The notes: generated from the letters alone by a model not told the origin. A stretch of DNA of 11,409 nt from Candidatus Poseidonia sp. (GCA_023254365.1 JALRLQ010000048.1:1-11409), one strand, 5' to 3'; shown: positions 1-6,613, counted from the stretch's first letter. Translations and numbers: made by a program.

Positions 1-2172
1 ACCATCGATGACGACAACGACGGTGTGGCCAACGAGGCCGACCAATGCCCCAACACCGCTACGGGGGCCATCGTTGACCAGTACGGTTGTGCCCTCGCTC
101 AGAAGGACACCGACGGCGACGGCTACAACGATGCTGTTGATGCCTTCCCCACCGACGCCACCCAATGGTCCGATATGGACGGAGATGGTTACGGGGACAA
201 CGCCAGTGGCAACAACCCCGATGCCTTCCCAACCGACGGAAGCCAGTGGTCGGATGCCGATGGTGACGGCTACGGTGATAACGCCAGCGGCAACATGCCG
301 GATGCCTTCCCCATGGACCCCACGCAGTGGTCGGACACTGACGGCGACGGCTACGGTGACAACGCCAGTGGCAACAACCCCGATGCATGGCCCTCGGACA
401 GTACGCAATGGGCTGACAGCGACGGCGATGGCTACGGTGATAACCCAACCGGAACCAACGGGGACGCCTTCCCCACCGACCCCACGCAGTGGTCCGATGC
501 AGACGGCGATGGCTACGGCGACAATCCAAACGGAACCACACCAGATGCGTTCCCTAACGACGGTACACAATGGGCCGACGGTGATGGTGACGGTTACGGT
601 GACAATCCCAACGGCAACAACGGGGACGATTTCCCCAACGACCCAAGCCAGTGGAGCGATGCGGACGGTGACGGCTACGGTGACAATCAAGCAGGAACCA
701 GTCCTGATGCCTTCCCATCTGATTCAACCCAGTGGAACGACACGGACGGTGACGGATACGGCGATAACGCAGCGGGGCTCAACGCTGATGCCTTCCCGAA
801 CGACTCGACGCAATGGCGAGACGCCGATGGCGACGGTTACGGCGACAATGCCAACGGGAACAACCCCGATCTTTGTCTAAACACACCTTCCGGTGAAGCC
901 GTTGATGAAAACGGCTGTTCGGCCTCTCAACTCGACGCTGACATGGACGGTGTGAGCGATTCGCTCGATGCCTGCCCCGATACGCCAGCCGGCGAACCTG
1001 TTGACAATGTTGGATGCTCAAGCAGTCAAGAGGATGCGGACAACGACGGTGTCATGGATGCCTTTGATGCATGTGCAAACACCCCACTTGGTGCGGTTGT
1101 CGATGCTGCAGGATGTGCTCAAAGCCAGTTGGACACCGACGGTGATACCATCACCGACGACCGAGACCAATGCCCGACGACCACTGCAGGCACGCCGGTC
1201 AACGGCGTTGGTTGTGCAGCAACGGAACGTGACACGGACGCTGACGGTGTCGTTGATGCAAGCGATGTGTGCGACGCCACCCCGTTGAGTGAAGTCGCCG
1301 ATGCACAGGGGTGCTCGCCATCCCAGAAAGACAGCGATGGAGACGGCATCAGCGATGACGTCGACAATTGCCCTGGAACCGATAACGACCTTCCAGTGGA
1401 CCTGCTTGGCTGTGCAACCAATCAACGTGACACCGACAGCGACATGATTTCAGACGCCGAAGACGCTTGTCAGGCAACGCCTGCTGGCGAACAGGTGGAT
1501 GCGCAAGGATGTTCGGATTCGCAAAAGGACACCGACAACGACGGCGTGACCAACGATGTTGACCTCTGCCCCGACACCGGCAATTCCCAAAACGTCGATG
1601 TTGATGGATGTTCCCAGCAGCAGAAGGATGACGACAAAGACGGCATCAAGAACCATCTTGACAACTGTCCCAACACCCCGGTTGACGAACTCATCGATCC
1701 GGTGGGCTGTGCCCTTTCGCAATTGGATTCCGATGGCGATGGTGTGAATGATGCCGAGGATGCGTTCAAGTTTGATGCCAACGAATCCGTCGACACCGAC
1801 GGTGATGGTGTTGCTGACCGTTGGGATGCCTATCCAGAAGACGCTTCTCGTTCCCAGGCAGAAGCTGAGGAGTCCGGAAACGGTATCTTGTACGCCGTCA
1901 TCGTCCTTCTCTTGTTGGCCCTCATTGGTGGGGGAGGATACATCTACACTCGCAAACCGGAATTGTCCTCAAGTCCCTTTGCACAAGCGGCTGCTTCGAT
2001 GGACGCCGCTACTGAGCAGTACATGGGCCAAACGGAAAGCAAAGACCTTCCAAGTCTCCAAGAGGGACCGCATCAATGGGAAGAAAACGGCGTCCATTGG
2101 TCCCGAGATGCCAACGGCCAACTCTCCTACTACGATGCTCAGTCGGGTGCTTGGGTCGCTTACCAGCCGTGA
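1..2172 (+). CDS. Large surface protein with thrombospondin type 3-like Ca-binding repeats, one TM helix and a WW-like tail (5' end missing)
   Basis: The reading frame is already open at base 1 with repeat sequence (TIDDDNDG), so the N-terminus, and presumably a signal peptide, lies outside the window. The visible 723 residues are mostly Asp-rich calcium-binding repeats of the DxDxDG type: one 33-aa repeat, nine 27-aa repeats, then nine more 33-aa repeats and a partial one. Each 33-aa repeat carries two Cys (DxCP and GC), which suits an oxidising exterior and internal disulphides. A single hydrophobic helix (about 1885-1950) is followed by Arg-Lys and a roughly 70-residue cytoplasmic tail, which ends in a Trp/Tyr-rich WW-like segment (2047-2169). 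Known for the family: thrombospondin type 3 repeats are rigid and calcium-loaded. Inferred: a cell-surface stalk or adhesin anchored by its C-terminus. The convergent purP-like gene ends 33 bases downstream. The specific ligand or role is unknown. Confidence 0.9.
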   Translation, partial: TIDDDNDGVANEADQCPNTATGAIVDQYGCALAQKDTDGDGYNDAVDAFPTDATQWSDMDGDGYGDNASGNNPDAFPTDGSQWSDADGDGYGDNASGNMPDAFPMDPTQWSDTDGDGYGDNASGNNPDAWPSDSTQWADSDGDGYGDNPTGTNGDAFPTDPTQWSDADGDGYGDNPNGTTPDAFPNDGTQWADGDGDGYGDNPNGNNGDDFPNDPSQWSDADGDGYGDNQAGTSPDAFPSDSTQWNDTDGDGYGDNAAGLNADAFPNDSTQWRDADGDGYGDNANGNNPDLCLNTPSGEAVDENGCSASQLDADMDGVSDSLDACPDTPAGEPVDNVGCSSSQEDADNDGVMDAFDACANTPLGAVVDAAGCAQSQLDTDGDTITDDRDQCPTTTAGTPVNGVGCAATERDTDADGVVDASDVCDATPLSEVADAQGCSPSQKDSDGDGISDDVDNCPGTDNDLPVDLLGCATNQRDTDSDMISDAEDACQATPAGEQVDAQGCSDSQKDTDNDGVTNDVDLCPDTGNSQNVDVDGCSQQQKDDDKDGIKNHLDNCPNTPVDELIDPVGCALSQLDSDGDGVNDAEDAFKFDANESVDTDGDGVADRWDAYPEDASRSQAEAEESGNGILYAVIVLLLLALIGGGGYIYTRKPELSSSPFAQAAASMDAATEQYMGQTESKDLPSLQEGPHQWEENGVHWSRDANGQLSYYDAQSGAWVAYQP
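139..867 (+). repeat. Nine in-frame tandem 81-bp (27-aa) Asp-rich repeats
   Basis: Nine consecutive units of exactly 27 codons follow the consensus DAFPxDxTQWxDxDGDGYGD followed by N-xx-G-xxx. They contain no cysteine. The QW and DGDGYGD cores are almost invariant, while the last six residues (e.g. ASGNNP, PTGTNG, PNGTTP) vary. Units 1-3 are the most alike and include NAS glycosylation sequons. The block is inserted cleanly between 33-aa units, and its length is a whole number of codons. This looks like a later expansion within a thrombospondin-3-like stalk. Confidence 0.95.
868..1758 (+). repeat. Nine in-frame tandem 99-bp (33-aa) two-cysteine Ca-binding repeats
   Basis: Nine units of exactly 33 codons fit the pattern DxCPxTPxGxxVDxxGC, then xxSQxDxDxDGVxDxx. 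One more unit of the same class lies upstream at 40-138, before the 27-aa block. The Cys at unit positions 3 and 17 are kept in all ten units. The third and sixth units of this block lose the Gly of the DxDxDG loop (DTDGDTITD and DTDSDMISD), so their calcium sites may be weaker. A degenerate partial unit (DAFKFDANESVDTDGDGVAD) follows before the membrane helix. Confidence 0.93.
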
Positions 2173-2205
2173 AGAACCACGGTTGTTGGTCGGTTCCAGT
2201 GGCGT

Positions 2206-3378
2206 TCACGTCAAGACTTCGAGCAGGCGATCTTGCTCGGCAGCCATACGCAACTCCATGGCGATTCTACGCCCGCTTGACATGGGCTTCCGCCAGGTCG
2301 CGTTGCCGTAGGGGTGGCCAACACTGACGTGGACGTTCGTGCCGCCCCCGAGACGAGGAGCGACATCGTAGATGTAGTAGTTCATATCCTTGTCAATGCA
2401 GGTCTGAAGACAAAACGGACCAATGATGCCCGGGTCGTAGTGTTCCTTGCTGGCGTTGATGAATTTCTCTCCGAGTTCAAATGCTTTCTCGAGAAGGGAT
2501 TCTCGGATGGTGGCCGTGTTGTGGCCAACCACGGTCATCTCTGGGATTTGCTGGTGAATCGGCATGGTCATTTGTTGAGGTGCTGGGAGGCGAACATGCC
2601 CGTCGAGCGAGGACTCAAATCGCCAATCAACGCCAAGCAATTCCAGACGCTCGCCTTCTTCAGCGAGAGGGCTGTAGAAGAAATTGAGGTTGAACACGGG
2701 GCCGATGACGTAGCGCTCAATTCGTGCACCGTCAAGTGAGGCTTGGTCGATGACCCCTTCTGCGAGAAGTGCAGCGGATTTCTCTTGGTATTCTTTGTAG
2801 GAAGCGCAGGTGAAGAAGCCGCGCTCGAGTTTCTTTTGGGCGTGATGAAGTTTCACGATAACGAGGCAATCAATGTCCTCTGGATTGTCAATTTTTTCGG
2901 GGTAGGGCAGACCGGCCTTTTCCAAGATCCAGTAGTAGTCTTGGTCTTCGGTTCGCTCTTCCATTCGCAACATGTTTCGAGACCCGAACATGGGAACATG
3001 GAAGTTGTTCTCAATATCGCCGATGGAGGAGTACGAAGTAAACGAGCGGTTTGGGATGTAAATGACGTTTCGCTTGCGCATTTCTTCCTGCATTTCTGGA
3101 GCGAGGACATCGTTGAAATCGTTGAGCACGATGGCCTTGTCAACCATGCCACGAACAACTCGACCGGATGAACTGCGTTGTGTTTTGAAATAATTCGCAT
3201 AGGTTTTGTGACGGCCTTCTTTGCAGTAAGCCACGGTTGGAAACCCTTCCTCGATGGCTCCATCACAGATGTCCAAGGCAGAGTGGGAGGCCGTCATTCC
3301 GATGCGAAGTTTGAGGCGGTCGTATTCTTCAACGATGGCTGCGATGTCGGATTTCCCAATCATGAACCTCACGTCCAT
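2206..3378 (-). CDS. purP: PurP-family ATP-grasp ligase (FAICAR synthetase-like), possibly a paralogue
   Basis: Archaeal PurP makes 5-formaminoimidazole-4-carboxamide ribotide from AICAR, formate and ATP in purine synthesis. Matches to the family as I remember it: SHSALDICDGA (residues 31-41, with the conserved His at 32), ENNFHVPMFGSRNMLR (123-138), PEDIDCLVIVK (166-176), LGVDWRFESSLDGHVRLPA (248-266), IRESLL (291-296), GPFCLQ (320-325), GGGTN (344-348) and the C-terminal SGRRIAMELR. The 390 aa are slightly longer than the usual 330-360, partly from an insertion near residues 64-78. The Gly-rich loop normally following VIVK (GARGGRGYF type) is here HHAQKKLERGFF (178-189), which is unusual for an ATP-binding loop and suggests a paralogue. 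Met6 (base 3363) is an equally good start: it matches the family's MIxKxxI beginning and follows GTGAGG. The gene lies 47 bases after the coiled-coil gene on the same strand. Confidence 0.85.
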   Translation of the reverse strand: MDVRFMIGKSDIAAIVEEYDRLKLRIGMTASHSALDICDGAIEEGFPTVAYCKEGRHKTYANYFKTQRSSSGRVVRGMVDKAIVLNDFNDVLAPEMQEEMRKRNVIYIPNRSFTSYSSIGDIENNFHVPMFGSRNMLRMEERTEDQDYYWILEKAGLPYPEKIDNPEDIDCLVIVKLHHAQKKLERGFFTCASYKEYQEKSAALLAEGVIDQASLDGARIERYVIGPVFNLNFFYSPLAEEGERLELLGVDWRFESSLDGHVRLPAPQQMTMPIHQQIPEMTVVGHNTATIRESLLEKAFELGEKFINASKEHYDPGIIGPFCLQTCIDKDMNYYIYDVAPRLGGGTNVHVSVGHPYGNATWRKPMSSGRRIAMELRMAAEQDRLLEVLT

Positions 3379-3425
3379 CCGTTGGCCTGTGTTGAGGGTC
3401 TTTGATGTGTTCGCCGTTGTTTTCT

Positions 3426-4301
3426 TCAGTCAAATCGCTGCAGTTGCATCAATTCGTCGGTTGACAACGTCTCTCCCGAGAGCAGTTTGGCCATCAAATT
3501 CTGTGTCTCATCGCTGGCTGCAGGTCGCTGACCTTCACCGGCACTGGCACCTCGCATAGCACGGAGGATGTCTTGGATGGAATGCAAACATCGTAGCGAG
3601 ACGATGTAGAGGCTGTGCTCTTTGTCGGCCTCCTTTTTCGAGGTTCGCAGCTTTCGGTGAGCAGCTTCGGCCTTTTCTCGCTGACGATCGACTTCGGTGT
3701 TCCATTCAATCATCAAATCATGAGCGCTTTGTGCGGCCTCTGCTGCTTCTTTCACGGCGTTGTGGGCTGCTTCCTGAGCAGCGACAGCGGTCCGTAGTTC
3801 CGTACTTCCTTCAGCACCTTCAACGGCAGATTGGGACTCTTTGAGCGCTTTGCGCTTGGCGCTCAATTCCTTCATTTTCTTGAAGTACTTGCGCTCGTTT
3901 TTTCCTTGGTGTTTTCCCTGCTCGAATTCGCGTTCAAGGCGTTCCATCGTTCGGGTCAGGGACTGGACGGTGTCGGGCCGAACAGGTCGGCCACGTCTGT
4001 CAAATTGTTGGGGTTGTTCGGGGAGCGTTGATCGGATGGCATCTTTCGCCTCTCGGACCAAATTGTTGGCATCTTCACGCTCTTTTTTCTTCTCACGAAC
4101 CATTTCGTTCATTTGGTCTCGCAAGTCTCGTTGTTCGCGAACCTGAACAATGAGTTCTCGAACTTCGTTGTTGAGCTCGTTTCGTGTGGTGGTGTATTCT
4201 TTGGTTTTCTCGTTCCAATCGTCTCGAATTTCTCGGTGCTGTGTTGCTTTTTTGTCAACCATTTTCCTTCGCTCTTCAAGAAGATCTTTGAGTTCCGCCA
4301 T
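3426..4301 (-). CDS. Archaeal coiled-coil protein (COG1340-like), 291 aa
   Basis: The protein is almost wholly charged helix. Residues 1-90 form a long Lys/Glu/Arg coiled coil, residues 93-112 are a Pro/Arg/Gly-containing break, and residues 113-250 form a second coiled coil with an Ala-rich part (171-194). A short C-terminal segment, AKLLSGETLSTDELMQL (271-287), is preceded by a flexible Gly/Ala/Pro stretch. There is no signal peptide or membrane helix, so it is cytoplasmic. Size and layout fit the uncharacterised archaeal coiled-coil family COG1340, whose members are sometimes mislabelled as phosphoserine phosphatases; no phosphatase motif is visible. The ATG start is well supported by AGGTGA eight bases upstream. 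It has its own leader after a 106-base gap and is followed by the purP-like gene. Function unknown; scaffold or protein-interaction role inferred. Confidence 0.85.
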   Translation of the reverse strand: MAELKDLLEERRKMVDKKATQHREIRDDWNEKTKEYTTTRNELNNEVRELIVQVREQRDLRDQMNEMVREKKKEREDANNLVREAKDAIRSTLPEQPQQFDRRGRPVRPDTVQSLTRTMERLEREFEQGKHQGKNERKYFKKMKELSAKRKALKESQSAVEGAEGSTELRTAVAAQEAAHNAVKEAAEAAQSAHDLMIEWNTEVDRQREKAEAAHRKLRTSKKEADKEHSLYIVSLRCLHSIQDILRAMRGASAGEGQRPAASDETQNLMAKLLSGETLSTDELMQLQRFD

Positions 4302-4309
4302 CGTTCATC

Positions 4310-4315
4310 TCACCT
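4310..4315 (-). promoter_or_regulatory. Shine-Dalgarno of the 291-aa coiled-coil gene
   Basis: On the minus strand this reads AGGTGA, eight bases before the ATG at 4301. It is a strong match to the 16S anti-Shine-Dalgarno and fixes that start. Confidence 0.75.
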
Positions 4316-4365
4316 GGTCCGGGGAAGATTCCCATCCTCCCGCAGGCTTGCGACCCACCACCCCC

Positions 4366-4371
4366 ATTTAA
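4366..4371 (-). promoter_or_regulatory. Possible TATA (box A) element for the coiled-coil/purP pair
   Basis: The 106-base gap between the Roadblock and coiled-coil genes contains one AT-rich spot, GGATTAAATGG on the minus strand, in an otherwise GC-rich leader. A box A here would start transcription near 4342, leaving about 40 bases of leader that includes the Shine-Dalgarno. This would let the coiled-coil and purP-like genes be expressed apart from the upstream genes. The match to the archaeal TATA consensus is only partial. Confidence 0.35.
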
Positions 4372-4407
4372 TCCTTCACGGACGATTCAGCGAACCGAGG
4401 AGGTGGT

Positions 4408-4758
4408 TCACTCCAAGGCTTTGCGAACTTCGCTGAGGGTTTTGCGAACCGCTCCGAGGTTGCACGTTCGCTCTGCAGCGACGAGCAAGATGCCGATGTT
4501 CACCTGCTGAAGCAGCACGTACCCGCCCTGTTGCACCATCGTCACCGCTGCGGAGGTGTCCCCCTCAGGTAACAAGGCTTGGAACACATGAAGGGGTTCA
4601 TGGTTGATTTCAGACGGACCTCCGTGTTCGTAGAGTACAAACCCGTCCGATTCAAACACCACCACTCGCTGAACGCCGCGGAGTTCGTGAAGAGGGGCGA
4701 GGAGGCGTTCCAGCACGAGATTACCTACGCCTTGGGGTGAATAATGCTTAGCCTTCAT
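4408..4758 (-). CDS. Roadblock/LC7-type protein
   Basis: A 116-aa protein with the layout of a Roadblock/LC7 (MglB-like) domain. It has an N-terminal helix (VGNLVLERLLAPLHELRGV), then strand-turn-strand QRVVVFESDGFVLYEH, a middle helix, a strand pair YVLLQQVNIGILLVAAE, and a final amphipathic helix VRKTLSEVRKALE. Known for the family: small dimers that bind or regulate small Ras-like or Arf-like GTPases, or act as scaffolds. No GTPase is encoded in the window, so the partner is elsewhere or absent. The ATG start overlaps the end of the acetyltransferase gene by 11 bases and has no visible Shine-Dalgarno, which suggests translational coupling. Confidence 0.75.
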   Translation of the reverse strand: MKAKHYSPQGVGNLVLERLLAPLHELRGVQRVVVFESDGFVLYEHGGPSEINHEPLHVFQALLPEGDTSAAVTMVQQGGYVLLQQVNIGILLVAAERTCNLGAVRKTLSEVRKALE

Positions 4759-5239
4759 GTGTTCTGGGAAGCAATCCTTTCATCATGTAACCGAGTCCAG
4801 ATTGGTAGTATCCTTCCAAGCGTTGTTGAATTCGAAGGCCACGCCTTTCGTAAAATCGTTGGGCTCCAACGTTGGTGGCTTTGACCTCAAGTTGAACATG
4901 GGTGTACCCCCCATCAACGGCTGCTTGATGAAACATGTTCCATGCTTGACCGCCATGCCCCTGGCCCTGATGGCTCGTTCGAAGAGCAAAGGCTGCCACT
5001 CTGACGATACCGTCCTTAAACGGTGTCGCCCAAAAAACACCGTGAATGGTTCTCGGCTCGGGTTGTTCCAAGTCAATATACACCAAGTTACCGCCCCATT
5101 CAGGAATGGGGAGACTCATGAGCGAAGCTTCAGCATATACTTCGCCAGTTTCATGAAGGAACAATTCGATAACGTCCCTCATTTGGTCAGATGACAGCGC
5201 TTTGGGTGTCGGGCCTCGCACCCATGCCATGCTCGGCAT
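4748..5239 (-). CDS. GNAT-family N-acetyltransferase
   Basis: A 163-aa protein of the GNAT fold. Motif A is VRVAAFALRTSHQGQGHGG (residues 79-97), with the acetyl-CoA pyrophosphate loop QGQGHG at 90-95. Motif B is NVGAQRFYERRGLR (123-136), the usual N-x-x-A-x-x-FYE-x-x-G signature before the last strands. It transfers an acetyl group from acetyl-CoA to an amine; the substrate (small molecule, protein N-terminus or lysine) cannot be told. I chose the ATG at 5239 because it follows GGAG by eight bases and starts four bases after the upstream stop. A longer reading from TTG at 5356 would run 113 bases inside the upstream gene. It sits between a coiled-coil gene and a Roadblock gene, so a partner protein may be its substrate. 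Confidence 0.85.
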   Translation of the reverse strand: MPSMAWVRGPTPKALSSDQMRDVIELFLHETGEVYAEASLMSLPIPEWGGNLVYIDLEQPEPRTIHGVFWATPFKDGIVRVAAFALRTSHQGQGHGGQAWNMFHQAAVDGGYTHVQLEVKATNVGAQRFYERRGLRIQQRLEGYYQSGLGYMMKGLLPRTHEG

Positions 5240-5243
5240 GTTC

Positions 5244-6095
5244 TCAACTCCGACGATGACGCGATGTGCTAACGTCACCTCGTTTGGCTTGTGTTCGGCG
5301 CCGTCCGTTGGATGTTCGTTGCTTCTTTTCTCGCTTGATGTCTTGGTCAAGGTCAAGTTCCGTCAACCCGCCGTGCTCAAGCATGGCTGAAAACTCCTCC
5401 AAGGTCAACGCCTCGCCTGCAGCAAGCCGCTGGGCAAAGTCTTCCTTCGGTTCAGGTATGTCTTTGCCTGAGGCTCTGTTCCTGGATTCAAGGTAGGCTT
5501 TGAGCCGACCAGCTTCCCTTCGGCGAGCTCTTGAGACCTCGCTGTTCTTGGTGAGGAGCTGAACATACTTTCTGTCTTCACGGTTGATGGTTTTCACATT
5601 CTCAAGCAGCGACTTTCGCAAGGTGTTGATCTCGGAGAGCATGGTGCTGTGTTCTTGATACACTTCGAGCATGGCTTGCATTTCAAAGAATCTTGAAAAC
5701 AATTCCATTTCAGATGCCAGTGAAGCAGAATCGGCATGATGGGAGCGGGTGGTCAATCGCTGATAGGCGTCGCCCATCGCTTGCACAAGACGGTGCCGGG
5801 GTACTGCGAGTCGAACGACGAGAACATCTCGCTCCTGCAGGAGTTGGTCGAATTCCTTCTTCTGCAGAATGGCCGTTTTCAACAATTCATCGGACTTGAC
5901 ATCGTTTTCTGCCGGTGGGTTTTCCAGCTTGTTGACAGCGTATTTGATGACGTCTGAATGAAGTTTTTTCTGGACAAAAAGGTCTTGCCGTTGTGCGTCC
6001 AAGGTTTCAATCTCGAGAACAATACCGCCGTAGCGCTCTTCAATTGCATTGAGGTCAATGCCTCTCAAATCCTCAAAAAGGTCGGCTTTGTTCAC
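5244..6095 (-). CDS. Coiled-coil protein with COG1340-like C-terminal motif and basic tail, 283 aa
   Basis: A soluble, mostly helical protein. Helices with heptad character cover residues 15-58, 68-115 and 124-205 (for example MELFSRFFEMQAMLEVYQEH and MLSEINTLRKSLLENVKTI). They are followed by the segment RLAAGEALTLEEFSAML (223-239), which resembles the C-terminus of the 291-aa coiled-coil protein. The last 33 residues (251-283) are highly basic (Lys/Arg-rich, ending RHRRS), suggesting nucleic-acid or ribosome contact. The start is GTG at 6095, inside a GTGA overlap with the stop of the 147-aa gene, behind a strong GGAGG/GGGTG site. Function unknown. The shared motif and gene order suggest it works with the other coiled-coil protein. 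Confidence 0.8.
   Translation of the reverse strand: MNKADLFEDLRGIDLNAIEERYGGIVLEIETLDAQRQDLFVQKKLHSDVIKYAVNKLENPPAENDVKSDELLKTAILQKKEFDQLLQERDVLVVRLAVPRHRLVQAMGDAYQRLTTRSHHADSASLASEMELFSRFFEMQAMLEVYQEHSTMLSEINTLRKSLLENVKTINREDRKYVQLLTKNSEVSRARRREAGRLKAYLESRNRASGKDIPEPKEDFAQRLAAGEALTLEEFSAMLEHGGLTELDLDQDIKREKKQRTSNGRRRTQAKRGDVSTSRHRRS
5248..5251 (-). promoter_or_regulatory. Shine-Dalgarno deciding the acetyltransferase start
   Basis: GGAG on the minus strand, eight bases before the ATG at 5239. It sits just before the TGA stop (5244-5246) of the preceding gene, so termination and re-initiation probably happen at one spot. Confidence 0.6.
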
Positions 6096-6535
6096 GAGGA
6101 AGCACCCCCTCCTTGCTCTTTGTTGATGGCATAACTCGAGAGGCCGCCGTTTTTGACGCGTTCAGCATCTTCCAAGAGGTGGCCCCATGTTCCGTTGATC
6201 AACTCCTTCCAGAACGCCGTGGCTTCGCCGTGATCATTGATGGCGTATTCCACAAGTTGCAATCGAGATACGGTCCGGCGTCGGAAGGTTTCACTCTCCT
6301 CAAAAGCATGCTTTGCTTTTTGCAAGCGTTCCATGTACTCCTCACTTGATTCTGGCTGGTCTTCAAGGGCAGCGAGTGCTTCCTTGTCTTGTTTTGCACG
6401 TTCATGGGCACGGTCGTATTCTTCCCGCCGTTGAACGAGCTCCTTGGGGAGTGATGCACCGCTTTGTTCCCTTCGCTTCAAGATAGCGGCAATCAATGCC
6501 TCGGGAGTGACGGCCAAGAGTTCGTTTGGCTGCAT
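6092..6535 (-). CDS. Small helical protein of unknown function, first gene of the minus-strand cluster
   Basis: From the ATG at 6535 this gives 147 aa. An N-terminal helix (PNELLAVTPEALIAAILKRR) is followed by a charged helical stretch (residues 30-100) and a C-terminal part with several Trp and Gly (ATAFWKELINGTWGHLLEDA) ending GGGASS. I do not recognise the family. There is no signal peptide or membrane helix. The frame stays open upstream, with possible starts at ATG 6628 or GTG 6703. Those would add a low-complexity Arg/Ser/Gly-rich N-terminus overlapping the divergent gene, and none has a good Shine-Dalgarno. I prefer 6535 because a TATA-like element sits about 25 bases before it, as in leaderless archaeal mRNAs. 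Its stop overlaps the next start (GTGA), so the two are probably co-translated. Confidence 0.65.
   Translation of the reverse strand: MQPNELLAVTPEALIAAILKRREQSGASLPKELVQRREEYDRAHERAKQDKEALAALEDQPESSEEYMERLQKAKHAFEESETFRRRTVSRLQLVEYAINDHGEATAFWKELINGTWGHLLEDAERVKNGGLSSYAINKEQGGGASS
6103..6114 (-). promoter_or_regulatory. Extended Shine-Dalgarno of the 283-aa coiled-coil gene
   Basis: AAGGAGGGGGTG on the minus strand. Its GGGTG end lies seven bases and its GGAGG twelve bases before the GTG start at 6095. It supports the unusual GTG start and lies inside the end of the upstream gene. Confidence 0.65.
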
Positions 6536-6556
6536 CGATTTGGCGGTCGCCTTCAA

Positions 6557-6563
6557 TGTAAAA
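6557..6563 (-). promoter_or_regulatory. TATA-like element for the minus-strand cluster
   Basis: TTTTACA on the minus strand, centred about 25 bases before the ATG at 6535, which is the spacing expected for a leaderless archaeal transcript. It is the only AT-rich stretch in the divergent intergenic region (6536-6626) and might also serve the plus-strand gene in the other direction. It is only a partial consensus match. Confidence 0.4.
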
Positions 6564-6593
6564 GAAACAACCCCTCCGCCCCTCTTTGAACGC

Positions 6594-6613
6594 GAAGGTG
6601 AAGAACCATGTGA
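6594..6613 (+). promoter_or_regulatory. Shine-Dalgarno followed by an ATG-TGA start-stop, just upstream of the zinc-ribbon gene
   Basis: GAAGGTGA (6594-6601) is followed after six bases by ATG (6608) and at once by TGA (6611). The signal-peptide gene begins in another frame at 6627 with no Shine-Dalgarno of its own. Removing one T at 6611 would join this ATG in frame to the gene (M-D-L-R-R-S-M-G-D-E). It is either a start-stop leader element or a one-base sequence error at the true start. Confidence 0.5.

Noticed and set aside
8..880. A long open frame of 290 codons in a second plus-strand frame over the repeats
   Set aside because: The 81-base repeat is a multiple of three and its frame +2 lacks stops. 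The product is low-complexity Thr/Pro/Met, while frame 1 gives clear Ca-binding repeats.
40..1758. CRISPR-like or minisatellite reading of the tandem repeats
   Set aside because: The units are directly adjacent, in frame and without spacers, and they encode a coherent Ca-binding protein.
2173..2205. Terminator between the convergent repeat-protein and purP-like genes
   Set aside because: Only 33 bases with weak, competing GGTT/AACC pairings and no T-tract.
2314..3171. Open frames on the plus strand opposite the purP-like gene
   Set aside because: They are shadows of a minus-strand gene with strong family matches. They show no recognisable domain and are broken into short pieces.
4322..4333. 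Palindrome-like GGGAAGATTCCC in the leader of the 291-aa gene
   Set aside because: A single short inverted repeat can arise by chance, and no known operator matches.
4392..4409. Small inverted repeat GAACC...GGTTC after the Roadblock gene
   Set aside because: A five-base stem without a following T-run is too weak to call a terminator.
5240..5356. A longer acetyltransferase starting at TTG 5356
   Set aside because: It would overlap the preceding gene by 113 bases and adds non-conserved, polar sequence. The ATG at 5239 has a proper GGAG.
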